55,130 bases of DNA from an uncultured Mucilaginibacter sp. (GTDB taxonomy: Bacteria; Bacteroidota; Bacteroidia; Sphingobacteriales; Sphingobacteriaceae), in NCBI RefSeq assembly GCF_946479965.1, contig NZ_CAMLHX010000027.1, forward strand, positions 1-55,130, written 5' to 3'. The notes beneath the pieces are model-generated. The model ran no database searches. It saw nothing but the letters and a program-made list of their open reading frames with translations, and had not been told where the DNA came from. Positions 1-9,020 of the stretch are shown here, piece after piece. The translations under genes and the position numbers were made by a program. Position 1 is the first letter of the stretch; every line of letters starts with the position of its first letter.

Positions 1-509
1 CATCAGTTCGGGTTTTAAGCGATTGGCGCGAATACAAAAAGGATGTAACCTTTACTGCACGCGTAAACAACGATACGCTTTACATAAATTTTCCTAAAGA
101 CGACAAAAGCCCTGGAGAGCTTAACTGGATGAGCCGCCTGATATTGGTACGCATCTTTGCTCCGCAATTATTATCAGTTAACGGCACCAATACCAAGCTT
201 TTGTTGCAGCGGCTAGATCAACCCGTGATCAATATCAACGTCGGCGGCAAATCAAGGATAGCCATAGAGAGTATTAACCGGAACATTAATTCAATAAACA
301 TAAACCAGTCAGATTCTAGTCAGGTGTTATTCAACATGTCTCCGGAGCTAACAGGTTCAAAAAATATTCATTTTAAAACTGTTTCGGCCACATTAAAAGA
401 CTATACCTTATTGGATATAGGGCACGGCTATGCAGATAACAGCAATTTAAGCATAGCAGACAGTTCGGCAATTATTTTATCAGGGAAATCTTTAAAGGGG
501 ATGCGCTAA
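1..509 (+). CDS. Partial hypothetical protein (3' end only)
   Basis: The frame is open from base 3, the first complete codon, to the TAA at 507-509, so this is the C-terminal part (about 168 residues) of a gene that begins before the window. A Met codon at 129 lies inside the open frame and is probably internal. The visible protein has many short beta-type stretches rich in Asn, Ser and Ile, such as INVGGKSRIAIESINRNINS, with no membrane segment. This recalls the right-handed beta-solenoid of GIN-domain (DUF2807-like) secreted or surface proteins of Bacteroidota. That link is inference from composition; no catalytic motif is visible and no function is assigned. Confidence 0.55.
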   Translation, partial: SVRVLSDWREYKKDVTFTARVNNDTLYINFPKDDKSPGELNWMSRLILVRIFAPQLLSVNGTNTKLLLQRLDQPVININVGGKSRIAIESINRNINSININQSDSSQVLFNMSPELTGSKNIHFKTVSATLKDYTLLDIGHGYADNSNLSIADSSAIILSGKSLKGMR

Positions 510-598
510 TTTTATATCAAAGGGAGCTTTTTGATTGTAAAAAACTGATTTGGCCAGTAGGGTAGAGCGCCGATTTAGCCCGGCAAGAGATATTAACA

Positions 599-618
599 TA
601 CAACATTTCTACAGATTG
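599..618 (+). promoter_or_regulatory. Predicted response-regulator box upstream of the YncE-like gene
   Basis: TACA at 599-602 is repeated at 610-613, exactly 11 bp later, and the second copy reads TTTCTACAGATTG. The same pattern lies before four other transcription units of this region (6952-6975, 8938-8955, 8982-9000, 9630-9662). Direct repeats one helical turn apart are typical of OmpR-family binding sites. The regulator encoded at 8235-8909 is the obvious candidate. The repeat is seen; its role is inferred. Confidence 0.45.
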
Positions 619-647
619 TTTAGCCAAATTGGTGGTAAAAAACCATC

Positions 648-1652
648 ATGAAAAGTTTACGATATTTTTCTATCGCTGCTATTGTTGCGCTGGGTACCGC
701 GGCGCAGGCACAAACTAAAACCGGCTTTCATATTATTAAAGATATCCCAATAGCCGGAAACGGCGGCTGGGATTACATAACGGTTGACGGCGCCGCAAAG
801 ACGATGTTCGTATCTCATGGCAACCAGGTGAACATTCTGAATACACGGGGAGATTCCGTTGGCGTAATTCCAAATGTCGCGGGCGTGCACGGCATTGCCA
901 TTATAAAAGCTTTAGGCAAAGGCTATACCAGCAACGGAAGGGCTAATACCATCTCTGTTTTTGATCTTCAAACTTATAAAGTGCTTGCCGAAGTACCGGT
1001 AGGGCAAAACCCCGACGCTATTTTTTATGATGACTTCTCAAAAAAGATCATCACCTGCAATGGCGGCAGCAAAGACGCTACAATATTTGACCCGGGAAGT
1101 AACAAGGTAGTGGGTACCGTGCCATTGGGTGACAAACCAGAGACAGCTGTATCTGACGGCAAGGGTAGGATTTTTGTTAACGGAGAGACCACCAGCAACA
1201 TTATTGTGTTTGATGCCACAACATATAAAGAAGTAGCGCGGTATAAAATTGACGGCGGTGAAGAACCTACGGGCCTGGCCATTGACCGGAGTACCAACCG
1301 TTTGTTTATTGCTTGTGCCGGATCAAAAACCATGGCGGTTATGAACGCGCTCAATGGTAAAACTGTGGCTAAAATAAACATTGGCGATTCGGATGGACTG
1401 GTATTTGACCCTGAAACAAAAATGATCTACACTTCTAATACCGAGGGCACTATAAGCGCAATAAAAGAACTATCAGCGGATAAATTTGAGTTCATCGAAA
1501 CTATACAATCAGAACCCAGCGCGCGTACAATAGGAATAGATTATACAACTCACCATTTGTTTTTACCTGCAGCCAAAACGGAGCCTAACACTTCCGGTGG
1601 CAGGCCAAGGCAAATACCAGGAAGTTTCCATGTTATTGAAGTAGGAATGTAA
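648..1652 (+). CDS. YncE-like periplasmic beta-propeller protein
   Basis: This 334-residue protein starts with a clear Sec signal peptide: MKSLRY, a hydrophobic run, then cleavage near AQAQ about residue 21. The mature part is built of repeats of about 40 residues with blades such as TISVFDLQTYKVLAEVPVG and NIIVFDATTYKEVARYKI, typical of the seven-bladed YncE/YVTN propeller family. These proteins usually act in the periplasm as binding scaffolds; the ligand here is unknown. The gene stands alone and converges on the efflux operon, with a shared terminator at 1681-1714. Its upstream region carries the 11-bp direct-repeat motif shared with the efflux and two-component genes, so it may belong to the same regulon. 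Confidence 0.8.
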   Translation: MKSLRYFSIAAIVALGTAAQAQTKTGFHIIKDIPIAGNGGWDYITVDGAAKTMFVSHGNQVNILNTRGDSVGVIPNVAGVHGIAIIKALGKGYTSNGRANTISVFDLQTYKVLAEVPVGQNPDAIFYDDFSKKIITCNGGSKDATIFDPGSNKVVGTVPLGDKPETAVSDGKGRIFVNGETTSNIIVFDATTYKEVARYKIDGGEEPTGLAIDRSTNRLFIACAGSKTMAVMNALNGKTVAKINIGDSDGLVFDPETKMIYTSNTEGTISAIKELSADKFEFIETIQSEPSARTIGIDYTTHHLFLPAAKTEPNTSGGRPRQIPGSFHVIEVGM

Positions 1653-1680
1653 CAGCTCAATTTAATACCCCGATTTATAT

Positions 1681-1714
1681 TAAAGCCGCTAAGACATTAC
1701 GTCTGGTGGCTTTA
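1681..1714. terminator. Bidirectional intrinsic terminator
   Basis: TAAAGCC (1681-1687) pairs with GGCTTTA (1708-1714), with an inner AGAC/GTCT stem (1692-1695, 1701-1704). A T-rich tract follows on each side. It lies between the convergent YncE-like and RND pump genes and can serve both. Confidence 0.7.
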
Positions 1715-1719
1715 TTGTT

Positions 1720-4700
1720 TTATCGAAATGAGTGGTTGCGATAAAACAATCTTATCATACTTGGTAATACAATAAGCAGTAAAGGCAGCGCCGCTATAAA
1801 ACCCCCTATTACCGCAATAGCTAATGGCTGGTGCAGTTGCGCGCCGGCTCCAATACCCAATGCCAACGGCATTAAAGCTATAATAGCGCCGAGTGCGGTC
1901 ATCAACTTAGGCCGCAAGCGAGTAGAGATGGAATAGATGACAGCTTCATCAACCGTACCTTCCCGTGCGCTTTCGCGGAATTGCCAAAAGGTAAATATGG
2001 CGTTTTCTCCTATAATGCCTACTATCATGATTAAGCCGGTATAGCTACCAACATTGAGTGGCGTGTGTGTAAGGTATAATGCGAGGAAACTGCCCGAGAT
2101 GCCCAGCACGGCTATGGTCAAAATAAGCAAGGCAATGCGGAACTGTCTGAAAAGGAATAATATTACGCAGAAAACCAACAGGCTTGATGTTACCAGTATG
2201 ATGAGCAGCTCTTTAAATGATTGCTGCTGCTCAGCATAAGCACCGCCGTATGCGATATGATAGCCTGATGGCAGATTAACGTTTTGCGCAATGCCTTTTT
2301 GTATGGCGGGAATTACCGTACCCAGATCGCTGTTTTCTAAACGAGCTTCAATTACACCCATTGATTGCAGGTTTTCGCGCTGTACTTCAGCATCGCCTTC
2401 CTGTAATTGCACGTTTGCCAGTTGGTTAATGGGCAACAAGCGCCCATCTGGTAAAAATATGGTCATCTTAGCTAATCTGTCAACATTAAGCGTGCGGTTA
2501 CCGGGGTACACCATGCGGATAGGCGAAAGTTGCAGTTTTTCAAAAACGCTGCCTGCCATGCTGCCATCCAGTGCAGTTTGAACCTGTGTTTGCAACATAA
2601 CGGGGGTGATATTGTATTGCGCCAATTTGGTGTAATCGGGCGTAATATTTACAGCAGGACCGGCTATAACTATCCCGTCAAACACATCGGCGGTGCCCTT
2701 AACATTGGTTACTATATCCGCTATTTGTCTTGAAAGCTCCTGAAGCTTAGCCTGGTCGTTTCCAAAAACCTTTATCTCTATTGGCTGGGTTGATGTCATC
2801 AGATCGCCCAGCATATCACCAATTACTTGCCCAAAATCAACTCGCAAAGCTGGTTGGGTAGACTCAATTTGCGCACGCAGATCACTCGTTACTTCCTCGG
2901 TGGTTCTATCCCGAGTCTTTTTCAGTTGGATCAGATAATCCCCTGTATTGGGTTCAGTAATAAAAAAGCCCATTTGCGTGCCCGTGCGACGTGAATAGGT
3001 AGCCACATCTGGGTCCTTAATAATGATCTTCTCTATCTCGCGCAGCATACGGTCGGTTTCTTCTAATGACGTACCCGGCGGCGAAGTATAATCAAGTACA
3101 ATGCTACCCTCATCCATGTCCGGTAGGAAACCTGTTTCCAAATTGCCGGGTATAAAAACAATAACACCTGCCAGCAACGCCATCACTACAATACTGATAA
3201 CTGGCTTGCGGATAAAGAAAGATACCCAGGCCTGTTTTTTCACATGATGTTCTTCTTCTTTTTTTGCTGTTTCGCGGGTTTGTTTCCGGGTTAGTATCAG
3301 GTATATTACGGGCAGGCAAATCCATGTAACAAAGAATGAACAAACAAGTGTTATGATCATGGTGCTTGTCATCACCTTAAAATAGGCTCCTGCAACCCCG
3401 GTCATCAAAATAAATGGCACGAAAATCACTATAGTGCTTATTGACGAACCAACCATTGCAGGAAACAAGTAATTGATTGCTTTTTGTAATAGTGTCAGCG
3501 TTGGTTCTTCGGGATGCTCTTCATGTGTGCGGTGGATCTGCTCAACAACTACTATAGCATCATCAATAATTAACCCTATTGCAGCTGCAATAGCGCCTAA
3601 GGTCATGATGTTAAAGGTATAATCGAGCGCGTAAAGGAGAATCAATGTAAGCCCGAGTGTTACGGGTATAGTAAGCAAAATGGTAGCGCTGGCTTTAAAT
3701 GAGCGTAGGAATATGATAGCCACTATAATGGCCAATGCCAAACCGATCCACAAACTATCGCTAACGCTACGGATGGAATCTTTTACAAAATCTGCCTGGA
3801 TATAGTAAGGCCTTATGGTAACACCTGCGGGCAGCACCTTTTGCAGCGCTGCCAGTTTTAATGCCATTGCATCAGACAAAGTTATCAAATTGGCATTGGG
3901 CTGTTTAATAACGGCTATCAAGACACCGTCATGACCGTTGGCGTTGATCTTGGTATATTCAATACCCGGATTGATCTGTACATCGGCTATATCCTTCAAC
4001 TGCACCACCCGTTTGCGGTTGTTGCTGATAACCATATTGGCCAATTGATCGCCAGCGTTGATGCTGGCATCCATTACGGTTAGGTATAGCATTTTATAGT
4101 CGGACATATAACCTTCCGACTTAATGAAGTTGGTTTGCGCAAGCTGGTTGCTTATCATATCCGGCGTAATGCCCAATGAACTCATTTTCTGCATATCCAG
4201 CACCAGCCAAAACTCTTTGTTCTTGCCTCCAATTACTCTTATCTCTGAAATGCCTTCCACTTGGGATAGGAAAGGCTTTACGGTATAGGTGGCGATTTGC
4301 TTGAGTTCAATGGGCGATTTGTTGTGGCTCTCTAACGTATAACCGCTAACCGGCAAAATAGATGGATTCATTTTTTCTACCGTGATATTTACATCCGGAG
4401 GTAAAGAGTTTTGTATTTCGGTAATGCTTGACTCAATACGTTGTTGGCTCAGGTCAATATCAGCATCCCAGTTCATAAAAGCCGATATCTCACAACTGCC
4501 GCGACTGGTAGTGCTACGCACATATTGCAGGTTGGGTATTTGTTTTACAGCATTCTCCAGTGGTTTGGTAACCGTAACCATCATTTTATTAACGGGCTGC
4601 AGGCCCGCATCGGCAATGATCTTGATTTTAGGAAAAGTGATCTCAGGAAACAGTGATGTTTGCAGCCGCGAGTAAGAAAAAGCTCCCCCCAGCAGTATAA

Positions 4701-4761
4701 TAAGCAACATCAAACTGATGGGCTTTTTATGCGTAATAAAAAAATTGTTAAAGTTATTCAT
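1720..4761 (-). CDS. RND-family efflux pump, inner-membrane subunit
   Basis: The inner-membrane proton-driven pump of a tripartite efflux system, 1013 residues from the ATG at 4761. The frame is open further upstream, but this start overlaps the adaptor's stop by 8 bases (ATGAATAA) and puts TM1 near residues 12-31, as usual for the family. Twelve membrane segments and two large periplasmic loops can be followed. The paired aspartates of TM4 (GLIIDDAIVVVEQ, near residue 398) match the proton-relay site of HAE/HME pumps. In TM10 the segment GIIGENAIF aligns by eye with GLSAKNAIL of AcrB, which would place Glu where AcrB has the relay Lys. Substrate (drug, metal or lipid-like) cannot be read from sequence. 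It is the last gene of the operon and ends at the 1681-1714 terminator. Confidence 0.9.
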   Translation of the reverse strand: MNNFNNFFITHKKPISLMLLIILLGGAFSYSRLQTSLFPEITFPKIKIIADAGLQPVNKMMVTVTKPLENAVKQIPNLQYVRSTTSRGSCEISAFMNWDADIDLSQQRIESSITEIQNSLPPDVNITVEKMNPSILPVSGYTLESHNKSPIELKQIATYTVKPFLSQVEGISEIRVIGGKNKEFWLVLDMQKMSSLGITPDMISNQLAQTNFIKSEGYMSDYKMLYLTVMDASINAGDQLANMVISNNRKRVVQLKDIADVQINPGIEYTKINANGHDGVLIAVIKQPNANLITLSDAMALKLAALQKVLPAGVTIRPYYIQADFVKDSIRSVSDSLWIGLALAIIVAIIFLRSFKASATILLTIPVTLGLTLILLYALDYTFNIMTLGAIAAAIGLIIDDAIVVVEQIHRTHEEHPEEPTLTLLQKAINYLFPAMVGSSISTIVIFVPFILMTGVAGAYFKVMTSTMIITLVCSFFVTWICLPVIYLILTRKQTRETAKKEEEHHVKKQAWVSFFIRKPVISIVVMALLAGVIVFIPGNLETGFLPDMDEGSIVLDYTSPPGTSLEETDRMLREIEKIIIKDPDVATYSRRTGTQMGFFITEPNTGDYLIQLKKTRDRTTEEVTSDLRAQIESTQPALRVDFGQVIGDMLGDLMTSTQPIEIKVFGNDQAKLQELSRQIADIVTNVKGTADVFDGIVIAGPAVNITPDYTKLAQYNITPVMLQTQVQTALDGSMAGSVFEKLQLSPIRMVYPGNRTLNVDRLAKMTIFLPDGRLLPINQLANVQLQEGDAEVQRENLQSMGVIEARLENSDLGTVIPAIQKGIAQNVNLPSGYHIAYGGAYAEQQQSFKELLIILVTSSLLVFCVILFLFRQFRIALLILTIAVLGISGSFLALYLTHTPLNVGSYTGLIMIVGIIGENAIFTFWQFRESAREGTVDEAVIYSISTRLRPKLMTALGAIIALMPLALGIGAGAQLHQPLAIAVIGGFIAALPLLLIVLPSMIRLFYRNHSFR

Positions 4762-5689
4762 GGCTGATGATCTTAACTTTTGCAGTATCGGCCAAACCAT
4801 AGTTCCCTGTCACCACAATGCGATCTTCCGGGCCAAATGCCGGCGATAGTATTTCTACTCGGTCGCCGGCCTCCAATCCTTTTTTAACAGGGGTTTTTAT
4901 GGCTATTGTATCATTCTGTAATTTCATAACCCAAAACTCTGTTTGGGTTTCATTAGCCAGCACAGCGGATTTAGGCAGTGTGGCAGCAATGCTTTTAGCC
5001 GAGCGGATAAGGCGCGCCTTAGCTACCAAATTTTCGGGCAGTGGCTGGGGGCTGTTTACTTTAATAACTATTCCCTGAGTTTGCGATACTGAGTCAACCG
5101 CGGGCATTGTTGCGCTAACTATACCGTTTAAACGCTGTCCATCCGGCATTATTAGTAGTAATTGCTTGTTATGCGCCAACACCCCGCGCAACTCGTAAGG
5201 TAACTGCAACAAAAAGGCAAAGCTTGCCCCGTCACTTATTGTGGCTAACGGCTCGCCGTCCTGCACATAATCGCCAATTTGATGGTTTAACTGGGTTACA
5301 TAGCCACTGCTTGACGCCTTAATGCGGTTAACACCAGAAAACTTGAACGTAGTATCCAGAATATTTATATCGTTACCAATGCTTTGTGCCTCCTTGGTTT
5401 TAATAGTGAAAAGCAACTGACCTTTGCTTACATATTGTCCCGGCTTAATATTTACCTGCTGTATATAGCCAATGGCGTTGGCCTTTACATAGTTTTTTTG
5501 CAGGAATTGTGATGTAGCACTCAGTAGAATAGAGTCGGCCATGGGGCCGTTGTTTATGGTAGTTATGGTTACCGGAGTGTGCGAGGCGGTGGTAGTTTCC
5601 TCGTCATTTGTTGAAACATCGCCGCTGCATGAACATAGCAGTAACATGGCCGCTATAAGTGTATAGTTATATTTAAAAATAAGCTTCAT
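4754..5689 (-). CDS. HlyD/AcrA-like periplasmic adaptor lipoprotein of the RND system
   Basis: The membrane-fusion protein that bridges the RND pump and the outer-membrane factor, 311 residues. The N-terminus is a lipoprotein signal (AAMLLLCSCSG) with a lipobox cysteine near residue 19, so it is probably anchored in a membrane. A split lipoyl/barrel-sandwich hybrid domain is visible: ANAIGYIQQVNIKPGQYVSKG, then SSGYVTQLNHQIGDYVQDGE. A beta-barrel and membrane-proximal domain follow (NDTIAIKTPVKKGLEAGDRV, RIVVTGNYGLADTAKVKI). The helical hairpin between the lipoyl halves is very short. The gene starts one base after the stop of the outer-membrane factor and overlaps the pump gene by 8 bases, so all three are almost certainly co-translated. 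Confidence 0.88.
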   Translation of the reverse strand: MKLIFKYNYTLIAAMLLLCSCSGDVSTNDEETTTASHTPVTITTINNGPMADSILLSATSQFLQKNYVKANAIGYIQQVNIKPGQYVSKGQLLFTIKTKEAQSIGNDINILDTTFKFSGVNRIKASSSGYVTQLNHQIGDYVQDGEPLATISDGASFAFLLQLPYELRGVLAHNKQLLLIMPDGQRLNGIVSATMPAVDSVSQTQGIVIKVNSPQPLPENLVAKARLIRSAKSIAATLPKSAVLANETQTEFWVMKLQNDTIAIKTPVKKGLEAGDRVEILSPAFGPEDRIVVTGNYGLADTAKVKIISHE

Positions 5690-5690
5690 G

Positions 5691-6926
5691 TTATTTGTTC
5701 CAATAGTTAAGTTGATTGATCAATTGTAATTGGCTGATTGTATTTTGAGTAAGCAGGTTTTTTACCGCGAAGTAGTTGTTTACTGCTAATATCAGATCAG
5801 CGATGCGCAGGTCGCCGGTTTGCATAAGTTTTGTATCTACTTTTATTAATGATTCTGAGTATTTAAACTGATCCTGAATATCGTTTAACAGAGAGTCGTA
5901 ACTGTTTATCTGTTGCTGCAACTGATTAACTTGCTGTGTATATTGGCGGTCGTAAAAATCTAAATAATTGCGGCGGGTATTCTCCTGCAACAGGATCTGT
6001 TTATGCGCCAGCTTTCGCTGTCCGCCATCATAAATGGGAATAATCAGCCCAAAACCGGCGCTAACGCCAAAGTTTTTATAATAAGACGCTAAAAGATCAG
6101 AGTTATACCCAGCATCGGCAAAAACGTTAAACTTAGGTTTGTAACTAAAATCTATTAATTGATGCTGGTTACTAAGCCGCATACTATCAATCTTAAATTG
6201 CCTGAAAAAAATACTGTTCTGCCTGTCGAACAAATAACTGCGTGATAGATCTGGCTTGCCGATGGTTAAAACTGCTGTATCAGCAACGCCGGCCAGGTAA
6301 TTCAATGTGGCATAGTCCGTTTTATATTGCAATTTTGATTGAGCCAACTGCAATTGCGCCTGTTTTAATGTCACTAAAAAAGTAAGGTAATCGCTTTGGC
6401 GATAAACATTGGTTCGCGTTAGTTTTTTAAGCAGGTCCTCTTCCTGAGCTAACAGATCAACCACCTCCTGATTAAACTTTTGTTGCTCTAAACTGCCGTA
6501 AGCGGCAATATATTGAGCGGTAATAGCCCGGCGCAGGTCCTGCTCTGATAGTTTGATGGTATTGCGTAGAGAGTCGCGTTGAAAACCAATACTGGCGTTC
6601 TGCGCGTTAAGGTAATTTTTACCGATAAAGGTTTTGTTTACACCTAACAGTGCGTTTAGCATCTGTCCATTGCTTATGGCTTCTGAATAACCGTAGCCTT
6701 TTATTACAGGTGCATATAAGCCGCCAACGTTGCCGCTTACTATAGGTTTATATCCTGCTTTAAGGCGTATGCTATCTATCTGGGCAGATAATATCTGGTT
6801 ATTAAGATCCTTTGCCAGCGGACTATTACGCAATGCTGTTTGCAAATAATCATCAAGCGTGCGTTGCTGTGCCTGTGCGCAAATGCAGGCCATCATTAAC
6901 AGGATGAAAGTATATAAGTATCGCAT
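5691..6926 (-). CDS. TolC-like outer-membrane efflux protein
   Basis: The outer-membrane channel of the RND system, 411 residues with a Sec signal peptide ending near CAQAQ (about residue 20). The body is mostly long amphipathic helices rich in Gln, Leu, Asn and Ser with two related halves, as in TolC/OEP proteins. The C-terminal motif region has an extended coiled coil (YTQQVNQLQQQINSYDSLLN). It is the first gene of the outer-membrane factor, adaptor, pump order. It starts 57 bp after the histidine kinase gene on the same strand. That gap holds two TTTTTTACAG repeats 11 bp apart, so it probably has its own regulated promoter besides read-through from the kinase genes. Confidence 0.88.
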   Translation of the reverse strand: MRYLYTFILLMMACICAQAQQRTLDDYLQTALRNSPLAKDLNNQILSAQIDSIRLKAGYKPIVSGNVGGLYAPVIKGYGYSEAISNGQMLNALLGVNKTFIGKNYLNAQNASIGFQRDSLRNTIKLSEQDLRRAITAQYIAAYGSLEQQKFNQEVVDLLAQEEDLLKKLTRTNVYRQSDYLTFLVTLKQAQLQLAQSKLQYKTDYATLNYLAGVADTAVLTIGKPDLSRSYLFDRQNSIFFRQFKIDSMRLSNQHQLIDFSYKPKFNVFADAGYNSDLLASYYKNFGVSAGFGLIIPIYDGGQRKLAHKQILLQENTRRNYLDFYDRQYTQQVNQLQQQINSYDSLLNDIQDQFKYSESLIKVDTKLMQTGDLRIADLILAVNNYFAVKNLLTQNTISQLQLINQLNYWNK

Positions 6927-6951
6927 ATTATGAATGCCAAACTAAGGGGCA

Positions 6952-6975
6952 ATTCTGTAAAAAACCTGTAAAAAA
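6952..6975 (-). promoter_or_regulatory. Predicted response-regulator box of the efflux operon
   Basis: On the minus strand two copies of TTTTTTACAG follow each other at an 11-bp period (TGTA on the plus strand at 6956-6959 and 6967-6970). It is the cleanest copy of the motif in the region. A -7-like TTAGTTTG lies about 10 bp downstream (plus 6939-6946), so the box covers the -33 region, as expected for an activator site. Confidence 0.5.
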
Positions 6976-6983
6976 CAGTCTTA

Positions 6984-8234
6984 TTAGAAGCTTACCATAA
7001 ACGTGTGCCGGTCTTGATGGTAGCTGTAGGACAGCGTGAAGCCGTAATTTTCGCAAATCTGCCTTGCCAGTGTGAGGCCTAAGCCACTGCCCTCAGATTC
7101 TGGCGATTTGTAGAACCGTTGAAAAATCATTTTCGGGTCAAGCGTCTGTGATTTGCCAGTATTTTGAATGGTAAGCGCGTACTTGTCAAGCGACAAGTGT
7201 ATTTCGCCATTGCTAATATTATGGCGAATTGCGTTGGTTAGCAGATTGTTGAGCAATATTTCCACCAAAACTTTACTCATGCGGATTCCATTGTCAGCCA
7301 ATTGAGTATGTACGTGTAAGTTCTTGCTTGAAAAAAACTCGTGGAATTCGCTCAATATAGTTTCGACAGCAGTTTTGATATTTACCTGCTCCTGCTCGTC
7401 TACCAGCTTGTTCTCAATCTTGGTGAGCAACAGCATGGCTTTATTTAACCGGGTTAATTTTGCCACAGTGGCGTATACATCGGTAATCAACTCGCCCTGC
7501 CTCTCACTTAAATTACTGGTTTGTATAAGTGTATCTAATTTTGAATTCATTACAGCTATGGGCGTCATCAGCTCATGCGCCGCGTTCTCTGTAAACTTTT
7601 TTAGTTCCTGGTAATCCTGTCGCACCCTTGCGGACATGGCGGATATTTCCTGGTTCATGTCCCTAAACTCTTCAATATTTGTTTGAAGCTCTGTAATGCT
7701 GTTTCTATCGGTGAGATTAAACAGTTTTATCTGAGCCAGCATATCATAAAAAGGCAGCCATAAATTACGGATCACCACGCGGTTGATAACAACCAGAATC
7801 ACGATCAGCACAAATATGATACCCAGGGTTATCAGAAATATTAATTGTATCAGGTCCTCGGTTTCCACCTTTGATTCAATGATGGTGATGCGATAATAAG
7901 TTCCGTTAAGCTTTACCGAACTGATAAGGCTTCGACCAGATTCGCGCTCGTGGACTTTATCATCCCAATATTTAACATCGGCAAAAGTTCTTTGAACCGT
8001 ATCTTTTGTTATTGGCTGAAATTGTATTTTCAGATCATCAGATTTGAATACCTGCGGGAGACGATTGTTTAACGTTACATATTCAAATATTTCATTCTCC
8101 TCTACTACAAGATCTTTGTCTACCTGGTCTGTTAATATGTAGCTGATAGTGAAATAATAAACGATCCCGGTAATAACTATGACCAATATGGTTACGATCA
8201 AACTAATGCGGTTGTACTTATCCAGTAATTTCAT
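6984..8234 (-). CDS. Two-component sensor histidine kinase
   Basis: A membrane sensor kinase of 416 residues. TM1 lies near residues 11-33 and TM2 near 128-150, enclosing a periplasmic sensor domain of about 95 residues without a recognisable ligand motif. A linker leads to the HisKA domain with the phospho-accepting His220 in TENAAHELMTPIA. The ATPase domain has an N box (NNLLTNAIRHN) and a G box (SEGSGLGLTLARQI). The ATG follows the regulator's TAG with no spacer, so the pair is translationally coupled. It lies directly upstream of the efflux operon on the same strand and probably controls it. Confidence 0.92.
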   Translation of the reverse strand: MKLLDKYNRISLIVTILVIVITGIVYYFTISYILTDQVDKDLVVEENEIFEYVTLNNRLPQVFKSDDLKIQFQPITKDTVQRTFADVKYWDDKVHERESGRSLISSVKLNGTYYRITIIESKVETEDLIQLIFLITLGIIFVLIVILVVINRVVIRNLWLPFYDMLAQIKLFNLTDRNSITELQTNIEEFRDMNQEISAMSARVRQDYQELKKFTENAAHELMTPIAVMNSKLDTLIQTSNLSERQGELITDVYATVAKLTRLNKAMLLLTKIENKLVDEQEQVNIKTAVETILSEFHEFFSSKNLHVHTQLADNGIRMSKVLVEILLNNLLTNAIRHNISNGEIHLSLDKYALTIQNTGKSQTLDPKMIFQRFYKSPESEGSGLGLTLARQICENYGFTLSYSYHQDRHTFMVSF

Positions 8235-8909
8235 CTACTCCGTAAATTTATAACCCATACCATAAGCAGACTGGATATAATCCTTGCTACCCGCATCAAC
8301 CATTTTTTTGCGGAGATTTTTTATATGCGAGTAAATGAAATCAAAGTTGTCCGCCATATCAATACCATCGCCCCATAGATGTTCGGCCAATGCATTTTTA
8401 GAGATCACCTTTCCTTTATTAGCTATGAAATAAAGCAGCAGGCCGTACTCGCGTTTGGTGAGCTTAACAAGGATGTTATTAACCAATACCGACTTTGCCA
8501 ACAGATCTAATGTAAGTTCATTAAAAGCGATGGTTTGATTGCCGTCAAAGGATTTACGTCGCACTATAGCCATTACCCGTGCTCGTAATTCGGACAAATG
8601 AAATGGCTTGGTTAAATAATCGTCGGCACCCCGATCAAGACCCTGCAACCGGTCGTCAAGCGAGTTTTTGGCAGAAATGATGAGCACCCCATCAGGATGC
8701 CGGTTTTGTTTAAGCGATTGCAATATGTCAAGCCCGCTGCCCTCGGGTAGTGTAATATCCAGTATAATGCAATCATAACGGTAAACATTGATCTTTTGGA
8801 GGGCAGATGAATAATCAACAACTGCTTCGCAAATGTTACCGGCATCAGTAAAATAATCACGGATACTCTCTCTTAAACCGGTCTCGTCTTCAACGACTAA
8901 TAGTTTCAC
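8235..8909 (-). CDS. OmpR-family response regulator
   Basis: A DNA-binding response regulator of 224 residues. The receiver domain has the acidic pocket VEDE, phospho-acceptor Asp51 in IILDITLP, Ser79 (LIISAK) and Lys101 (YLTKPF). The C-terminal winged helix is of OmpR/PhoB type (LTKREYGLLLYFIANKG, DFIYSHIKNLRKKM, YGMGYKF). The start codon is GTG at 8909. It is the partner of the kinase directly downstream. The divergent promoter region between it and the PAP2 gene has copies of the 11-bp-spaced TACA motif on both sides, which suggests autoregulation. Confidence 0.93.
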   Translation of the reverse strand: MKLLVVEDETGLRESIRDYFTDAGNICEAVVDYSSALQKINVYRYDCIILDITLPEGSGLDILQSLKQNRHPDGVLIISAKNSLDDRLQGLDRGADDYLTKPFHLSELRARVMAIVRRKSFDGNQTIAFNELTLDLLAKSVLVNNILVKLTKREYGLLLYFIANKGKVISKNALAEHLWGDGIDMADNFDFIYSHIKNLRKKMVDAGSKDYIQSAYGMGYKFTE

Positions 8910-8937
8910 TTTTTTAACGATAAAAGTAATGGCGGAA

Positions 8938-8955
8938 TTTGTAGAAAATCTGTTA
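8938..8955 (-). promoter_or_regulatory. Predicted autoregulatory box before the two-component operon
   Basis: On the minus strand AACA and TACA are spaced 11 bp apart (plus-strand TGTT at 8951-8954 and TGTA at 8940-8943). The segment GTAGAAAAT (8941-8949) is also an inverted copy of ATTTTCTAC at 8987-8995 before the divergent PAP2 gene. A -7-like TACTTTTA lies on the minus strand at 8928-8921. Confidence 0.4.
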
Positions 8956-8981
8956 TGAAGATAAGCTGCTTATCTCGCTTC

Positions 8982-9000
8982 TCCATATTTTCTACAGAAA
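8982..9000 (+). promoter_or_regulatory. Predicted response-regulator box before the PAP2 gene
   Basis: TTTTCTACAGAAAG contains TACA at 8993-8996. A weaker TCCA lies 11 bp upstream at 8982-8985. A -7-like TATTTTTT follows at 9002-9009. It faces the regulator gene's own box at 8938-8955. Confidence 0.4.
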
Positions 9001-9020
9001 GTATTTTTTAATTGCCAAGT

